DNA from: Fragilariopsis cylindrus CCMP1102
Taxonomy: Eukaryota > Bacillariophyta > Bacillariophyceae > Bacillariales > Bacillariaceae
DNA length: 64,000 bases
NCBI GenBank assembly: GCA_900095095.1
Contig: FMBT01000300.1
Coordinates: 1 to 64,000, forward strand
Direction: 5' to 3'
Numbering within the stretch: position 1 is the stretch's first letter; each line of letters opens with the position of its first letter. The position numbers were made by a program, and so were the translations under genes. The notes beneath the pieces were generated by a model. It saw only the letters and a list, made by a program, of their open reading frames with translations, searched no databases and was not told where the DNA came from. This document shows, one piece after another, positions 44,068 to 56,703 of this stretch.

Positions 44068-45684
44068 ATGTCCGGAGCACAACCAAAGAAATATGTCAAA
44101 ATTGATGGCGTTATGAAAATGAATCCTGCCTATAAAGCATGGAAAAATAATCAAAAAGATGGTTCACCTCCAATTCTTGCGAGTGCTACTGCACTACCTG
44201 TAGTTTCAAATATGGATGATCATATGAAAATGAATGAAGATCTTGGTATGAACGTCCTCCTGGCGGAATCGACGGATGCGACCATTGAAATGATGCAAGA
44301 ACCGGAAATAAGTTTAGCAGCCGGAATGCAACCAGATGAGATGGTGGATAAATTGGGTGAAATCTTAGCGAAATATGAGGTTCCTATTGGACTCATGAAT
44401 AAACGTAAGCAGTTTTTTTTTCCTTCTTCTAGAACTTACCTGACGACTTGTATGTGTTGATTGTGTTTCTTTCTTTCCATCTTGAAATATTTTCTAATTT
44501 CGTCATATTCTTCTTTTTCTCATTGTGTATCATGTTACATTCTTTCAATTTGGTAGTCATGATGCTAAGTGAGTATGCTAGTCTCGAATTCATTGTAGAC
44601 GATTCCGGTAGTATGCAAATGGATTCTGATACGATCAATCCTAAAACGAAGAGGGCCAATACTCGATGGGAGGAGGCTCATCAACGATTGAAGGAAATGG
44701 TAGAAATATTAGCCTATGTACCATTTAATCAAATTGGTGTGGAATTTTTAAATCGTAAAGATCGAATTTCACTCAAACGAAATGGAATGGCCCCACCGCA
44801 ATTCTTAGCTGGCGCGCACGATCAAATTGATGCAATATTTGCACGGAAACCAAGTGGGACAACTCCAGCATTGGAAAAAATTCAAGAAAGTTTCTTACGA
44901 GGACAGGGCGTGAACATAGCTCGGTACATTTTTGGTGATGGTCTTCCCAATGGTGGACAGGTAGCAATCAAGGAAATTGTATCTCTCATTAAGAATCGTG
45001 TAGATCCTGCTATGAATCCAGTAACATTCCTCAGTTGTACCAACGATGGTAAGTTTTGCATTATCTTGATTTCTGTGTGCGTGTGCATTTGTTTTGTCTT
45101 GATGTGTTGTCCTTTTGATCACCGATCAATTATTGTAAATAGAAACAAACTAATTACTATTATGTTATTGTCTCTTTTTTTTCATACAACTATGTGTGTC
45201 GTCATTATGTTTACAATGAAATACCATAGATGATGCTGTGGAATGGATGAAGGATGCCGAAGAGGTTGCCCCTTATTGTTCCGAATCGGATGACTACGGT
45301 GACGAATCTAGAGAAGTTTTAGGAGATCAAGGAGAAGCCTTACCATACACTCGTGGATTTTGGCTTATTTGTCAATTAGTGGCCGCTATGAATCCGGACG
45401 ATCTGGATGCGATGGATGAGAGTGTTCCTTTCACTAAGCAAACTCTTGATAACCTACTGGGAATTCAACACAACGAACAATCATTTCGATACTACTTTGA
45501 TTGTTTCGTGAAGAATCAACAAATACGTAAGGTTAGAATCGACAGTAGAACAGGTCAGCAAGAACAGAGCGACTTGTTAAAGAAGAGAACCCAATGGAAC
45601 TACCAAGAGTTTCTAAGAGCACCCGTCGCAAAACAAATTCCACAAGTACAACAGTACAACCGACAAATGGCTCAAATACTCTAA
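44068..45684 (+). CDS. von Willebrand factor A-domain protein, three exons
   Basis: Exons are 44068-44404, 44557-45048 and 45230-45684, with GTAAG donors and phases closing exactly for 427 residues. The vWA fold is shown by LEFIVDDSGSMQ (the MIDAS D-x-S-x-S, near residue 127), SGTTPALEKIQ (the MIDAS Thr) and ARYIFGDGLPNGG (the late Asp). The metal site therefore looks complete. The N-terminal 110 residues are mostly unique, with YVKIDGVMKMNPAYKAW. No signal peptide is present, so it is probably cytosolic or nuclear. Intracellular vWA proteins often serve as scaffolds in large complexes. The partner is unknown. Confidence 0.85.
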
Positions 45685-46430
45685 AAATTGGGACCACCGA
45701 AATATCATATGTTCATTTTGTATTGTTTGACGTTATACGTATATATACATCTATTCTTAAATCTGGGACTTCCATAGTAATTATGCATTGATTTATTTTC
45801 ATTTGGGTTATAAATAATAATAAACAAAAATTAATAGGAAGAATTTAATATATCATACATTTAGCTGGAGGCTTATTCATAGTACAATTTTTGCCAAGAA
45901 GAACAGAAATAATCACTTGTATGGAAGTTTCATTTATTGAATGTGCGTATTGTAAACTCCCTTAGGCAAGGTTGGGATCCAATGATAGGGGTACTACTAG
46001 TACTACTGGTCACAAAAGCTACTGCTACAGTAGTAAAAGTCCTGCCTCCAAAGTGATTCTTCTTGTACTAAAAGGGGGACGAGGTCGTAATCCCCGTTCT
46101 TTAGTGAAATTTTGTCGACAAAATTGCGCGACTTATTTTAATTCATTGTTCTTCGTTTCGTTGACATCACAACGCGTCATAGCTATTATAGTACTGTACT
46201 TGCAGCATGCAAATAATTACTTCGAACTCAATACGATACAAGACAAAACAACACATAATAAAGAAGGAGGACAATGTATTGAGTGTATTGTTGTAGGGAA
46301 GGCGTATGGTGTGACTATGTTACTGAACATTATCTTCAACACAACATCTTAGATACATATTAATTAAATCTGTAGTTCTGCATATCCTCGCTACTTCGTC
46401 ACATTTACTGTACGTCGTGTATCTTTCAGA
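45685..46430. other. Intergenic region
   Basis: No convincing gene is seen. A frame near 45972-46352 lacks an ATG and any recognisable domain. Confidence 0.5.
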
Positions 46431-48089
46431 ATGAAGTACCTCCTTGCTGGAGGGCGTCAAATTTCCAGCAGATGCTGCTGGTCGAGATATTACTCAATAA
46501 GCGGAGGAAATACAAAATCAGCTGGAGAAAGATTACGTGTAGCCGTGGTGGGGGGAGGAGGAGTTGGTCTCGCTACGGCTCTTCATTTGGCACCATTGAT
46601 AAAAAGTGGATTAATTGGTGGTCCCATTGACGTGTATGATGCGGCAGAGCAACAGTCATCTACAATTGGGGTAGGGATATGGAGTACTGCGTTGTACGGG
46701 TTCCGAGACTCGAAGGACGTCGATTCACATCAGATCGCTTACAATGACATGGTTCGAAATGGTACTTTTTCCCAGGGAGTTGGATTTCGATCTCCCCGCG
46801 GGGACTGGTTAGCTGAGTCGAATTTATCGGGATCGGAAACACCCGATCTTCTTTTTTTGCGACAGTCGGATATGATTGGTGCATTACGAAAAGCAGTGCA
46901 CCATGAAGTTCAATTAGGAAATGTTGTCATGCATTCTGGAACCTATGGTAAGATTCGTTCTATCTCCGAGGATTCTCCCGATCCTTGGTCCGCATCCCTT
47001 GAGATTGAAACAAACGGTCCCGATAAACCTACAGAAAAAACAGCAAGAGACTATCATTTAATCGTGGCTGCGGACGGGATGAATTCAGTACTTCGAAAAA
47101 CCTATGGTGGTCACGTCATAACTAAAAGACGATTTCTCGGAACTAATAACTTGGAAGATGGTTCAGGCGGGCCAATGGACCTACCCGATGGAAGGAACAA
47201 CGGGGAGGTCGAAGAAACATGGGCGACGTCGGGCCATGCCGAGGCGACAGGTACACAAGATCGTCACTATCATGTTTTCCGTGGCAATTCACCGGTGACG
47301 CGACAAGAAGTTAAGGGATTGGAAAAAGCCTTTCAAACGTGGGGGGAAAGTGGGAACATGAGATTTGCCACAGTTCCGATGGAATTTACACTAGCCGGAG
47401 GAGCGACAGAAGAAAGACATACATGGTTTATAACTATTGATGATTCTAAAATCGCATCCGAACATGACCTAGCAAGACGGAAAGAAATGCTACTAAACGC
47501 GTTCCGGGATTGGCACGATCCAATTCGCCAGCTGGTTGAGGCAACTCCGCCGGATGAGATACTGATGGACCGGGCCATGGCGCATAAACATTCATGCGAA
47601 CCGGTCGTAAATTTCAACGGAGTTGTGCATTCTATCCGTAAGAAACCAGTTCCAGCCAACGGGAATGGTCCTGTTATTCAATTTGTAGGCGATTCTTTCA
47701 TGACGGTAGATCCAATTCTAGCTCAGGGATACACGTTTGGTATAGAAGGTGCAGCCGCTCTGGCACAATCCTTGAGTGTTTGTTTAGATGTAGGTAAAAC
47801 TGTTTCCTCATCTACTTCAAATCAAAGACAACTAGCATTCGACCCTCACTTGCTCAGAAAGGAATTATTGGATCGATACGATAAACGGTTAAGTCGATTG
47901 ATTTGTGAACTGAGATGTAGTGAAATCGTACAAGTACTAGGTCAACCAACCAAAGGGAGTCTTTCGGGTTTGATCAGTCGACGTATCATCCGCCCCTTGA
48001 TGCGTCTGACACCAGACGCAATTAAGACACCATTTTTCAATCGTGTCATGCAATATTCTCTGGGATTACTTTCGAGACAGAAAGAGTGA
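46431..48089 (+). CDS. FAD-dependent monooxygenase, probably organellar
   Basis: The single-exon, 552-residue protein starts with a basic Ser/Tyr/Arg-rich leader (MKYLLAGGRQISSRCCWSRYYSIS), consistent with mitochondrial import. It has the class A flavoprotein hydroxylase motifs: RVAVVGGGGVGLATAL (dinucleotide GxGxxG, residues 41-46), LIVAADGMNSVLR (DG motif) and VQFVGDS-like IQFVGDSFMTVDPILAQGYTFGIEGAAALA (GD motif). These enzymes hydroxylate aromatic substrates with NAD(P)H; ubiquinone-pathway (UbiH/Coq6), kynurenine 3-monooxygenase and others share the fold. The mapping to any one is not secure. The insertion around residues 240-275 (Gly/Asp/Glu-rich) is unusual. Confidence 0.88.
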   Translation: MKYLLAGGRQISSRCCWSRYYSISGGNTKSAGERLRVAVVGGGGVGLATALHLAPLIKSGLIGGPIDVYDAAEQQSSTIGVGIWSTALYGFRDSKDVDSHQIAYNDMVRNGTFSQGVGFRSPRGDWLAESNLSGSETPDLLFLRQSDMIGALRKAVHHEVQLGNVVMHSGTYGKIRSISEDSPDPWSASLEIETNGPDKPTEKTARDYHLIVAADGMNSVLRKTYGGHVITKRRFLGTNNLEDGSGGPMDLPDGRNNGEVEETWATSGHAEATGTQDRHYHVFRGNSPVTRQEVKGLEKAFQTWGESGNMRFATVPMEFTLAGGATEERHTWFITIDDSKIASEHDLARRKEMLLNAFRDWHDPIRQLVEATPPDEILMDRAMAHKHSCEPVVNFNGVVHSIRKKPVPANGNGPVIQFVGDSFMTVDPILAQGYTFGIEGAAALAQSLSVCLDVGKTVSSSTSNQRQLAFDPHLLRKELLDRYDKRLSRLICELRCSEIVQVLGQPTKGSLSGLISRRIIRPLMRLTPDAIKTPFFNRVMQYSLGLLSRQKE

Positions 48090-48685
48090 ATCTCAAAGAA
48101 TATCTATATGTAGGACCGAAAAGTACATTCAGGATCCATGTACAAGATGTACGACGGCTAGTTGATTCGAATGTCCAAAAATATATCTGGACATTCAATT
48201 TGTATGCCGTGTAAAAGCATCAACTGTGGTCTACTCCGAGAAATAATCTACTGAAGCGAAGTACCAAGACGATTGGACATTAGTTCTGCGGGGCCTGCAT
48301 CGCTATATTTTCGTATATATAAGTAATTAAATGAAACTCCACCATACGAATATTTACAACAAATAACATCATACCATGGTTTTACTATACTATACTATAC
48401 TATGAATGCAGTATTTCTTGGTTGGCTAAAATTACTAAAGAATAGTTTGGTTAGAAAATCATTTACTTACTGTGTTATTTATTCCTCTCTTCGTTCCCAA
48501 CAATAATGCACCCCCGTAATAGCACAACTTTACTTATTATTCAAGAGACGTTCCCGACCATTTTCGTTTTTCCTATCGCAGGCACAAATATATACTATAT
48601 AAAACTATGAATGATTGATTCTTTATTGCTCCGAAGAATCCGTGTCCAAAACATATCATTATTTCCTTGCGTATCGTAAATTTAG
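48090..48685. other. Intergenic region
   Basis: The spacer contains a TATAC tandem run (ACTATACTATACTATACTATG, about 48383-48403). No gene is supported. Confidence 0.5.
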
Positions 48686-50675
48686 TTAGTGATGGATTTG
48701 CCAAAAAGATTGCCACGGATCTTCAAGAAGATCTTCCTCTTCTACTCGTACATCAAAAGAACCAGTAACAGAAGAAGGAGAATAGGTATTAGAAGTAGCT
48801 GTAGTTGATGCTGCTATTGCTGCCGTCGTTGTTTTCTTCTTCATCATCGTTGATAGTAAAATTCCCTGAAGACTTGAAACAATACGGATCTGTTCTACCC
48901 TTGGCAATGCGTCGGGTACATATGATGTACATAGAACAGTAGCTCGTAAAACCATTCGTAGCTTGACTCCATGCAACGGATCTCGTAATAGGTTCGCAAC
49001 CCAATCTTGACTTTCACTTGTCCAGTATTCATCTGGATGTCCTAATAGTCGAAGGATGGTAATAACCAAGATAGAAAATTCCTCTTCCGAAAGACGACGA
49101 CGATCATTGTTGTTGTTGACCACGTAGTTACCACGATAATTCTCATCCATTACTCTTCGATTATGGAAGAGTATATTATGAACTTGATGTTTAGTCAAAC
49201 GAAACAAAACGTCAGTCGCAGCGATTTGACAATCCTCATTGTCGCTATATTCTTCCTCCTCCTCCTCATTGTCGTCGTCGTTGTCGTCATTCTGGCTACG
49301 ATCGACCTCCTCGACAACGAATCGGGCCAATGCTCGCCACAAAGTTCGTGATAAACCAGCTAAGACGTTACCGTGACTACTGTTACTACTACTGCTACTA
49401 CTACTGTTAGTGGCGTTATTAGATACATCATCATCATTATCTTCCATGACCAGGAAGAAGTTGGTAGACATGGTAATGTGTTGTAAGACCTTTACGATTC
49501 TTTCTCTTTGCGTCATCGGAGTCGGATGAGAGCAGCCTACTAGATCATTATTGTTGATCTTTTCTTCACCACCGCCATCATCATTGTCATAATTACTATG
49601 ACTACGATCTCGTTTCCTACTGGTCGTGGCTGCTGTCGCTACGGATCCATTCTTTTGTCTACGAGGAAGTTCCTTCTGTGGCCGAAGAAGTTCTAATGTT
49701 GTCTCTACCTGTGTTTGTTTAAGTGTGAAAAAATACAAAAAGAAGAATGAAAGAAAAAGATACGATCATTACATTGATTAGCTATAAAGACGGTACAAAT
49801 ACAACTCACAACTTCTCTCATTCGAAGCGGTCGATCGAAATCTCAACAGAAAGGAACAGGTACAGTCCAGTACGTACCAATTGTAAGCCATATCGGTCAA
49901 TGAGTTGTAACAAATATCTATGGTCGATATTATTATTACTGCAGTGCTGCGGATGATGTGATACTTTTGCGGTGGACAGCCATCCCCGTATAGATAATGG
50001 TGGTGATGGTGTACATGTAGTTGTAGTACCGTTATTGTTGCTGTTGTTATCATTATTATTAATATTATTATTATCATTATTATTGTCTCCGACGACGACA
50101 GCAACAATACTCTTAAGCATTTCCATAAGTGAATTAATTAATATACGTAATGACAAAACAAGATCATCTGGTAGTGTATAGAACGCAATAGACGTTTCCG
50201 ATGATGTCGCTTTTGTTAATTCTAGTAATTCTAATGGGACTTGCAATGCCAACATCGCATCATTATTATTATTAGTCATTCCAACTACACCTTGTAATTG
50301 ATCTAAAGTCAATTCTTGATTCAACCACGATAAGAGACATTGTAATAAATGTTGTTGAGGTGATGACGATTGATGGCTCTGCTGATTATTGGTAGGTTGA
50401 TGATAATAATCTTGTTTCAATTGTAATTGTTGATGCTGTTGATGTTGTTGGAATGTAATTTCACCTTGAATCAATGATAAAACCTTCGATAATAAATCAT
50501 ATGTTTGATTAGTATCGAGTGATACGCCGCCGCTTGCTTTTGATGATGATGAGGACAATAATGATGATGATGGAAATCTATTTGTTGCTAATACAATCAA
50601 TGAACGATACAATTCACATACACCTGGATCATTTTCAAATAGAAATAGTAATGCGCCCTCATCATTGCTGCTGTT

Positions 50676-50706
<31 letters not shown>

Positions 50707-51323
50707 TCAAAATCTGACATCGTCACGAGTTGTACTATATCATCCGCGAAGATCTTAATAAGATCAATTTTGACATTGTTAGCATCGTGTGATTCATCAT
50801 CGTAGCTATTATAGTAGTCATCAAAGTCGTCATATTCAAGTAGGTCCATTAAATCATCTCTCATTAATATTTCTCGTATATTTCTCAAACATCGACGAAT
50901 TTCGAAATAATGACGAGACAATAAAGTAGTCTGTTGTTGATCGTCTGCATCGTCTGCATCGTCTGCATCGTCTTGATAATTGTAAGTATTCGTGAGATGA
51001 TGATGTTTGTGTTGATGTTGATGTTGATATTGATATTGATGTTGATGTTGGTACGACGGTAAAAATCGCGATGATGACGATGATAATTGCGATTGCGATG
51101 ACGACTGTGATTGTGATGAATCAAAAACAATGTCTCGCATATGCTCCAAAATTGTTGGTAGTTCAACGTATACATGATTATGAAAATCTGAAACTAATTG
51201 TCGAAGATTATCCCAATGATCATTATTATTATTATTATTGCTATTATTACTACTTTGATGACTACTATTACTATCATCATTATTATGAGATGATGTGGCG
51301 AGGGATGGTGATAATGATGACAT
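48686..51323 (-). CDS. Asn/Ser/Asp-rich protein of unknown function, two exons
   Basis: Exon 1 runs 51323-49878, ending TTG|GTACGT. Exon 2 runs 49708-48686, after AACACAG. Both are phase 0, giving about 822 residues. Between Asn, Ser, Gln and Asp tracts, folded-looking helical segments can be seen: LRQLVSDFHNHVYVELPTILEHMRDIVF, RRCLRNIREILMRDDLMDLLEY, LARFVVEEVD, FSILVITILRLLGHPDEYW and LRMVLRATVLC. These could form helical repeats (ARM/HEAT-like), but no family is recognised. An alternative donor downstream (GTGAGT at about 49814) lies beyond an in-frame stop, which favours the model given. Expressed low-complexity tracts of this size are typical of diatom genes. Confidence 0.6.
50676..50706. 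repeat. CTG/TTG-type trinucleotide tract in coding sequence
   Basis: An interrupted GTT/GCT trinucleotide run encodes a poly-Asn/Ser tract on the minus strand of the unknown Asn-rich gene. Similar tracts near 51000-51060 encode His/Gln/Tyr repeats. Confidence 0.8.
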
Positions 51324-53087
51324 TGTAAATATAAAATAAAGTCGCTACTACTGTACGGCCGTTGTCGTTATGTTGTCGTCGTCGCCTTTTCTGTTAATTT
51401 TATTGTTATTCGTTTATACTCGACCACCGGATTATTGTTGACCTGCCTTGTACTTACAAGAGTAGTAGTCGTTATGATATCTAACTATATTCCAAATAAA
51501 CTTTACTGGATGATTTTTTATTCCCTTCAGCAAACAAAATGCTTTCTTCTTCTTCTGCTTATTATGTTCGGAGCTCGTTTATATTTTGGCTTTCTTACTT
51601 TTTTGTTTGAAAATAAATTTTGTGACTGATAATTCTCGAAAATCGAACAAAAGATCGAGAACCGCTTATTCCTCTCTAATACAAAGTAATAGTATGTTGA
51701 TACTATACTATAATAGGAACGTATATTCTAAGTACTAGTAATTTGTAGGTAAATTATTTTTATTTTCATGCGCGAAAATCAGAAAATAGGGCGGCGGCAG
51801 GAAAAAGTTAAGTTTATTATCTAGAGTAATCTAATTTAGAATCCTGTTATGAATGGAAGCTCAATTACTGATTGAATACAGCCTAGGATAGAATCAATGA
51901 GGAACGAGGTAATAATGATTATTATGATTTGGTCGTTGAGATTGATGATTTAATCATGAAACAAAGTGAAAAGGGTTCAGACCAATGTCGCTTTGAAGGG
52001 AGTTAGCAGAGAGAGTGTGATGATGCTTCCGGGATTTACAATGATTGTCTTAAATGATTAGTTGTGTCCGAAACAGTGGTAGCATTGCTTCCAGTGGTAT
52101 ACTATTTGATATCATATTTATATGATGAATCAATCGTAACCGAAAAGAACAATATCACAGTCGATCGATGGAAGTTGGTGCGATTGTTGGATGTACATCC
52201 CTTGGGGGGAAACGAGTTAGAGAAGACAAGTGATAGATATGATAATTCGTGGGCTTTGATTTGTTGGTTTGTAATGATCGATTATTCGATAATAATCATA
52301 ATAATCATTCCTGTCGTAAATATACTATCATTGTTTGATTCGAATTTCTCTTGTTGTTTGATTAATATGATTGATTGTTTGATAATAATAAACAGATTGA
52401 AAGTGGTATTGAGTGAAATAATATTCTCTTGTAAATTATGACGATAAAGTTACGTCTCACTATATATCTGTGTTGTTGTTGTTGTTACCTTTCATAATAA
52501 TCAATAAGATAAAATGAGCCTGAATCTTTGGCGCATTATGTAGGAGCGTAGGTAGGTTTTTGGATTATTCTTAAAAATTCTTCGTCGTTGTCATCCTTCC
52601 ATCTAGCTTACATGAGCGTCCAATCTATGACACCAACCTGTCAAATAATATTGACGTAATCATCTATGCTTCTCAAATCAGTCACAGTTTCTTCAACGCT
52701 TTATCCATCTCTGTTGAAGGATATCTCAATCAAATTGAAATGGCAAGAAAGAAATTTGCAATGGACAAAGCAAAGAATTCAAACATGAATACATCTTTCA
52801 TACTACTAGCTTTATCAACCATTTGTGTTAATTGAAATCATTAGTTCATATTTTATTATTGAATGCTGGGCAGAATTTTTGTATAATGTACCTTCCTCCA
52901 GTTGATTTTTTGTATTTTCAGTGCGTAGCTACCCTAGGAAAGTGCTTTCATATGCTTACTGACGGTTGACCGTCAATATTTTTCAACACACTGCATTATG
53001 TAGAGTACTAATTGGTATTTCATGGTGCAGCGGTAATATTACTTACAATTACTCTGAATATCAAGTTATTTATCTGATGATTTTATT
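51324..53087. other. Long intergenic region without a supported gene
   Basis: Only short AT-rich frames are present. There are no terminal repeats, no domain matches and no splice-linked exons. 52974-52990 holds a small inverted motif (TTGACCGTCAA). Confidence 0.5.
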
Positions 53088-54551
53088 TCATTGAGATGCT
53101 GAAATCTCCTTTGCTTCTGAAGCCAACCCGACAGCATGGAACAAATGTATGGGGAATGTCTTCAAAACTCTCTTGGCATACTCTTCCAGATCATTCAAAT
53201 TGAGAGGCTGGGATATGGTGGCGAACGCTTCTTCAATTTTCCCTACTTTATGAGGTTCGCTGCGTCTCAGACTTGAATAGAAGTCATTGAATTTGAAATC
53301 CCCTGGTGCACCGGAGAGTCTTAGCCTTCTACTCGCAATTCCAAATGCTTCACTGAGAATGATACCATGGAGAGAAGATGATACAACCTCGCCACATGTT
53401 TGTAGTGCGAGGGTCATGTTTACCCATCCTATACCAACTGTCAGTTTTTTGGTGTTTTGCGACGTATTCTTCCACTCCCTGTTTCCCTCGTCTTTTTTAT
53501 GCGGAATGATACACTTCTCTTTAGCAGCAATAACAGCAGCATCATCTTTCACCACCTTGTATTCTGGAAAGATGAAAGGGACCAAGAATCCAGCATCCCC
53601 AGCACCTTCGATCGCCACTTCCTCTTCACCAGTCGTGCTGTTCAGATGGTGGGCTTTATTGAGAGAACAATACTTTCCAATTTCTTTAGCAGAGTTTGAT
53701 CCTCTGCTTGAATAAACAGTGATGTTCGCAACTTTCTCAATCCTTCTTCCAAGGCATCTCTGCTCAATAGTTTTACTATATGCCGCCCCTGTGCCCCAGA
53801 TATGATCTCCTGATTTGAGCATACGCCACAAAGAACCAACCGCCATGAGGCATGTATCTATTTTAGTACCAGTGCGGTTCAAAAAACCATTATCCCCTCC
53901 TCCACCATATATGTCCTTGAGGTTAGATACAGCCAAATCATCTGCAGAGCAATTAAAATGAAGCTCAAGAATCCGCTTCACTACTGGCGGTCCAAGTTCA
54001 TCGCCAAAATTAGCCCAAGGCGTAATGTGACACAAAGACATTTCATCATTTTTGAACATCACTTTGCAATCCTTCTTCACAATTGGGGGTTCTAAAGGCC
54101 ATTCAGGATTTAAAATATCAAATGAGTAGGCAGCAGCCATATTAGCATGTTTTGTACTAGTAAGGACCTGCATCATATCTTCAGCAATCATCATGGGGAC
54201 TGTGTTTACGATTATTGTGAGGACAAATAATGACACCACTATGATAAAAGGTATGACGATCATGCTCCTTTTCCTGCCAACGATAACTTTCCCTGCAAAA
54301 GAGTAAACAAGTCCTCCAATGGCAGCAATGCAGAGCCCCATGACGCCACTGATGAAACACTTTTTATCTTTCCTATCGATATTTCTTACACCTTCCCCGA
54401 TTAGATAGAACCTACTTCTATTCTTCGCTTTAAATTGTTTATTCTTATGATTGTTGTGCTTGTCTCTCACATGCTGTGAAGGATGAATACAATGGGTTCG
54501 TACTGTTCCTGTTGCTCCGACCCCAGCGGAGCCCTTTATCGACCTGGCCAT
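53088..54551 (-). CDS. Polysaccharide pyruvyl transferase-family protein, membrane-anchored
   Basis: The 487-residue single exon has two hydrophobic segments near the N-terminus (about 71-90 GLCIAAIGGLVYSFAGKVIV and 98-120 IVIPFIIVVSLFVLTIIV), so it is probably a Golgi/ER-anchored luminal enzyme. The catalytic region shows WANFGDELGPPVVKRIL, IYGGGGDNGF, AVGSLWRM, IWGTGAAY, and the hallmark CGEVVSSSLHGIILSEAFGIAS near the C-terminus. In the family these motifs mark the pyruvyl transferase/WcaK fold, which modifies exported polysaccharides. A role in diatom glycan or extracellular polysaccharide synthesis is inferred. Confidence 0.85.
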   Translation of the reverse strand: MARSIKGSAGVGATGTVRTHCIHPSQHVRDKHNNHKNKQFKAKNRSRFYLIGEGVRNIDRKDKKCFISGVMGLCIAAIGGLVYSFAGKVIVGRKRSMIVIPFIIVVSLFVLTIIVNTVPMMIAEDMMQVLTSTKHANMAAAYSFDILNPEWPLEPPIVKKDCKVMFKNDEMSLCHITPWANFGDELGPPVVKRILELHFNCSADDLAVSNLKDIYGGGGDNGFLNRTGTKIDTCLMAVGSLWRMLKSGDHIWGTGAAYSKTIEQRCLGRRIEKVANITVYSSRGSNSAKEIGKYCSLNKAHHLNSTTGEEEVAIEGAGDAGFLVPFIFPEYKVVKDDAAVIAAKEKCIIPHKKDEGNREWKNTSQNTKKLTVGIGWVNMTLALQTCGEVVSSSLHGIILSEAFGIASRRLRLSGAPGDFKFNDFYSSLRRSEPHKVGKIEEAFATISQPLNLNDLEEYAKRVLKTFPIHLFHAVGLASEAKEISASQ

Positions 54552-55587
54552 TTTGTCTTCTTTTTTGTTCTTACTTTTAATATTTGTGCCAAAATAACAT
54601 GGTTGAGAGAAAGAAATCCAATCGAACTATCGACCGCCGAAATAAGTTCGCATCGTGTGCTAAAACATAACATAATAAAGTTTAAACAGAGATTTGTTAT
54701 CGATTAGGTATCGATAACAACATATCATTGTTCGGAGCTCATTGAGGTTGCTTCGCTGAAGGATTTCACGAAACGAAATTCGTGCACATAAAACTTTCAT
54801 ACCGCACACAAAATCAAGCGCACGCGTGGTTGAATAACAGTGCAATCAAACAACAAAAAAACGAATTTGAAAATTCTGAGTGAGTCGTGGAGATGTACCG
54901 TGCTGGCCTCTGTCACGTGTAAGTTAGCGTAAGCAGCACGTTAACAGCGGCTGTACAGTAGCAGAATAGTAGCAGCCGTGGTCGACAAGCCGATGTCAAA
55001 ATACATTGTAATCACGTTAAAATAAAATTTTGCATAACGATAAAAAGTTTTACCTAATTAAAAGTGCGTCATCAACCTTGCTTTTTGATCGCGCGATGAT
55101 ACTCTTTAAGTACGTCGTTTTTTTCTTCTTTCTCTCTATTGTTGAACTTTCAAATTCTTTCAGTTCCCACGCCACAAAACCAACGAACGAACGAATGAAG
55201 AGATTCCTCATTCTTTCGTCTGCGTAAAAGACATCCATCATCAACAGTTACACGTCGTCGGCAGTCGCACGTCGCTTATTACCGTATTCATTTTTTTTTT
55301 TGAATACTGTAGGAGAAAGAAAACGACAACAATCGCCCATCGACGTCGTCTCTGTACATATATATTTATTTCATCACATACTAGCAGCTAACAATAATAC
55401 ATTTTACGCCTTTCATAATTCATTTCTACATAATTCTCAACGCAACACAACATAAAACGAAGCATACCTAGCCTAACCAAGAATCGCCAATCAATCAATC
55501 TTTCTACCTATCTCATTGCCTAAAACGAATCGAATTTAATCTTCATTCCGATCATTATTATAACAAATTATATAGAATAATATAAAT
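54552..55587. other. Divergent intergenic region
   Basis: This lies between the pyruvyl transferase gene and the thioredoxin-like gene, which diverge. Short frames at 55030-55227 overlap on both strands and look spurious. Confidence 0.5.
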
Positions 55588-56474
55588 ATGACACAACGAC
55601 AACAGCAACAACAGCAAGTTAAGGCATCGCCTTCCTTCGCTGTTTCTTCGGTGATACTATTATTAAGCATTTCATCACTATTATTATGTCAGTCGTTCCA
55701 AATACAGTCACAGTTCTCATCAACTCGATCATCATCATCATCAACTCGATCATCATCATCAAGACATTTTCTTTATCGTCTACCTTACAAAGAAGAAGCC
55801 CCAGTCCTCATTTTTATGCCGACCCATCTCTTCATGATAACGAAGAAACAGCACCTGCTGGGAAAAGCTTCGAACAACGCATGCGTGAACAATTAAGACA
55901 AAGACAATCTATTGAAAGACAAGAACAAAAAATCTCATCGTACAACACTACTCCGACAAGATCAACAACAAAGACAAGAAAAACAAACGTATTAATACCA
56001 GATGTACGTAGTTTAGAAGACTATAAGAATGTATTAGATCAAGCTGCAGAAGATGATAAGATGGTTGCTGTATTTTGGTATTCACCATGGTGTAAGGCAT
56101 GCAAGGCTGCATCACCTGGTTTTAAAACAATTGCAAAGAATCATCCACAAATACAATTTATACAAGTTCCTGTACTAGAAGATAATGCTGTACTACATCA
56201 AGGTTTGAATGTACCATCTGTACCATATATGCATTTATATACACCAGATGATCCACGTCTTGTGGAAGAAAGTAAAATGACAAGAAAGAAATTGTCAGGA
56301 TTTCAAAAATTACTGCAAGATTATGAAGATGGTTCATGTTCATTAGAACGATTAGGATTAGTAGATTCAGATGATGTTGGTGGTGGTTGGTCAACAACAT
56401 GTCCATATTCCTTTTCAACGACAACGCTGAGTACTAATACTAATACTAATACTGTTGAGGTAGTAACACCGTAA
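55588..56474 (+). CDS. Thioredoxin-like protein with organellar leader; apparent frame change
   Basis: The ATG at 55588 begins a signal peptide (FAVSSVILLLSISSLLLCQSFQ) with an S-F site similar to the plastid motif. The main body, in the +2 frame from about 55760, contains MVAVFWYSPWCKACKAASPGFK, a thioredoxin active site of the W-C-x-x-C class (WCKAC), with the cis-Pro loop NVPSVPYMHLY. The fold ends near 56340 and is followed by a Thr/Asn-rich tail. The frame must change within the Ser-coding TCATCA repeat (about 55720-55790), where I see no good intron. Slippage in the repeat, an unrecognised small intron or an assembly indel are all possible. The product would be about 290 residues and probably acts in plastid redox control. 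Confidence 0.72.
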
Positions 56475-56703
56475 AAGGGTCGGTGGTTTACTATGCCCTC
56501 CATCAAGTAAAGTTAATTCATTCGATAATAGAACATACAAACATACGTTATGTAAAATATATAATTTAGAGAAAAGCATTAAAAATTTACATTTGTTTGT
56601 TTCTGAAACTATACATACGGTATTTATCTATTTATATATCATTATTATCACTATTATTGTATAGTTCATGTATCGACTGACGTAACGTGTAACAAAATTA
56701 TTA

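Noticed and set aside
45972-46352. 126-codon open frame upstream of the FAD monooxygenase
   Set aside because: No ATG start, no recognisable domain, and it lies in a probable promoter region.
52064-52441. 125-codon open frame in the large intergenic gap
   Set aside because: No ATG start, Ile/Asn-rich by base composition, no homology signal.
53018-53060. CATGGTGCAGCGGTAAT resembles the D-arm of a tRNA
   Set aside because: No matching acceptor stem, anticodon arm or T-loop follows.
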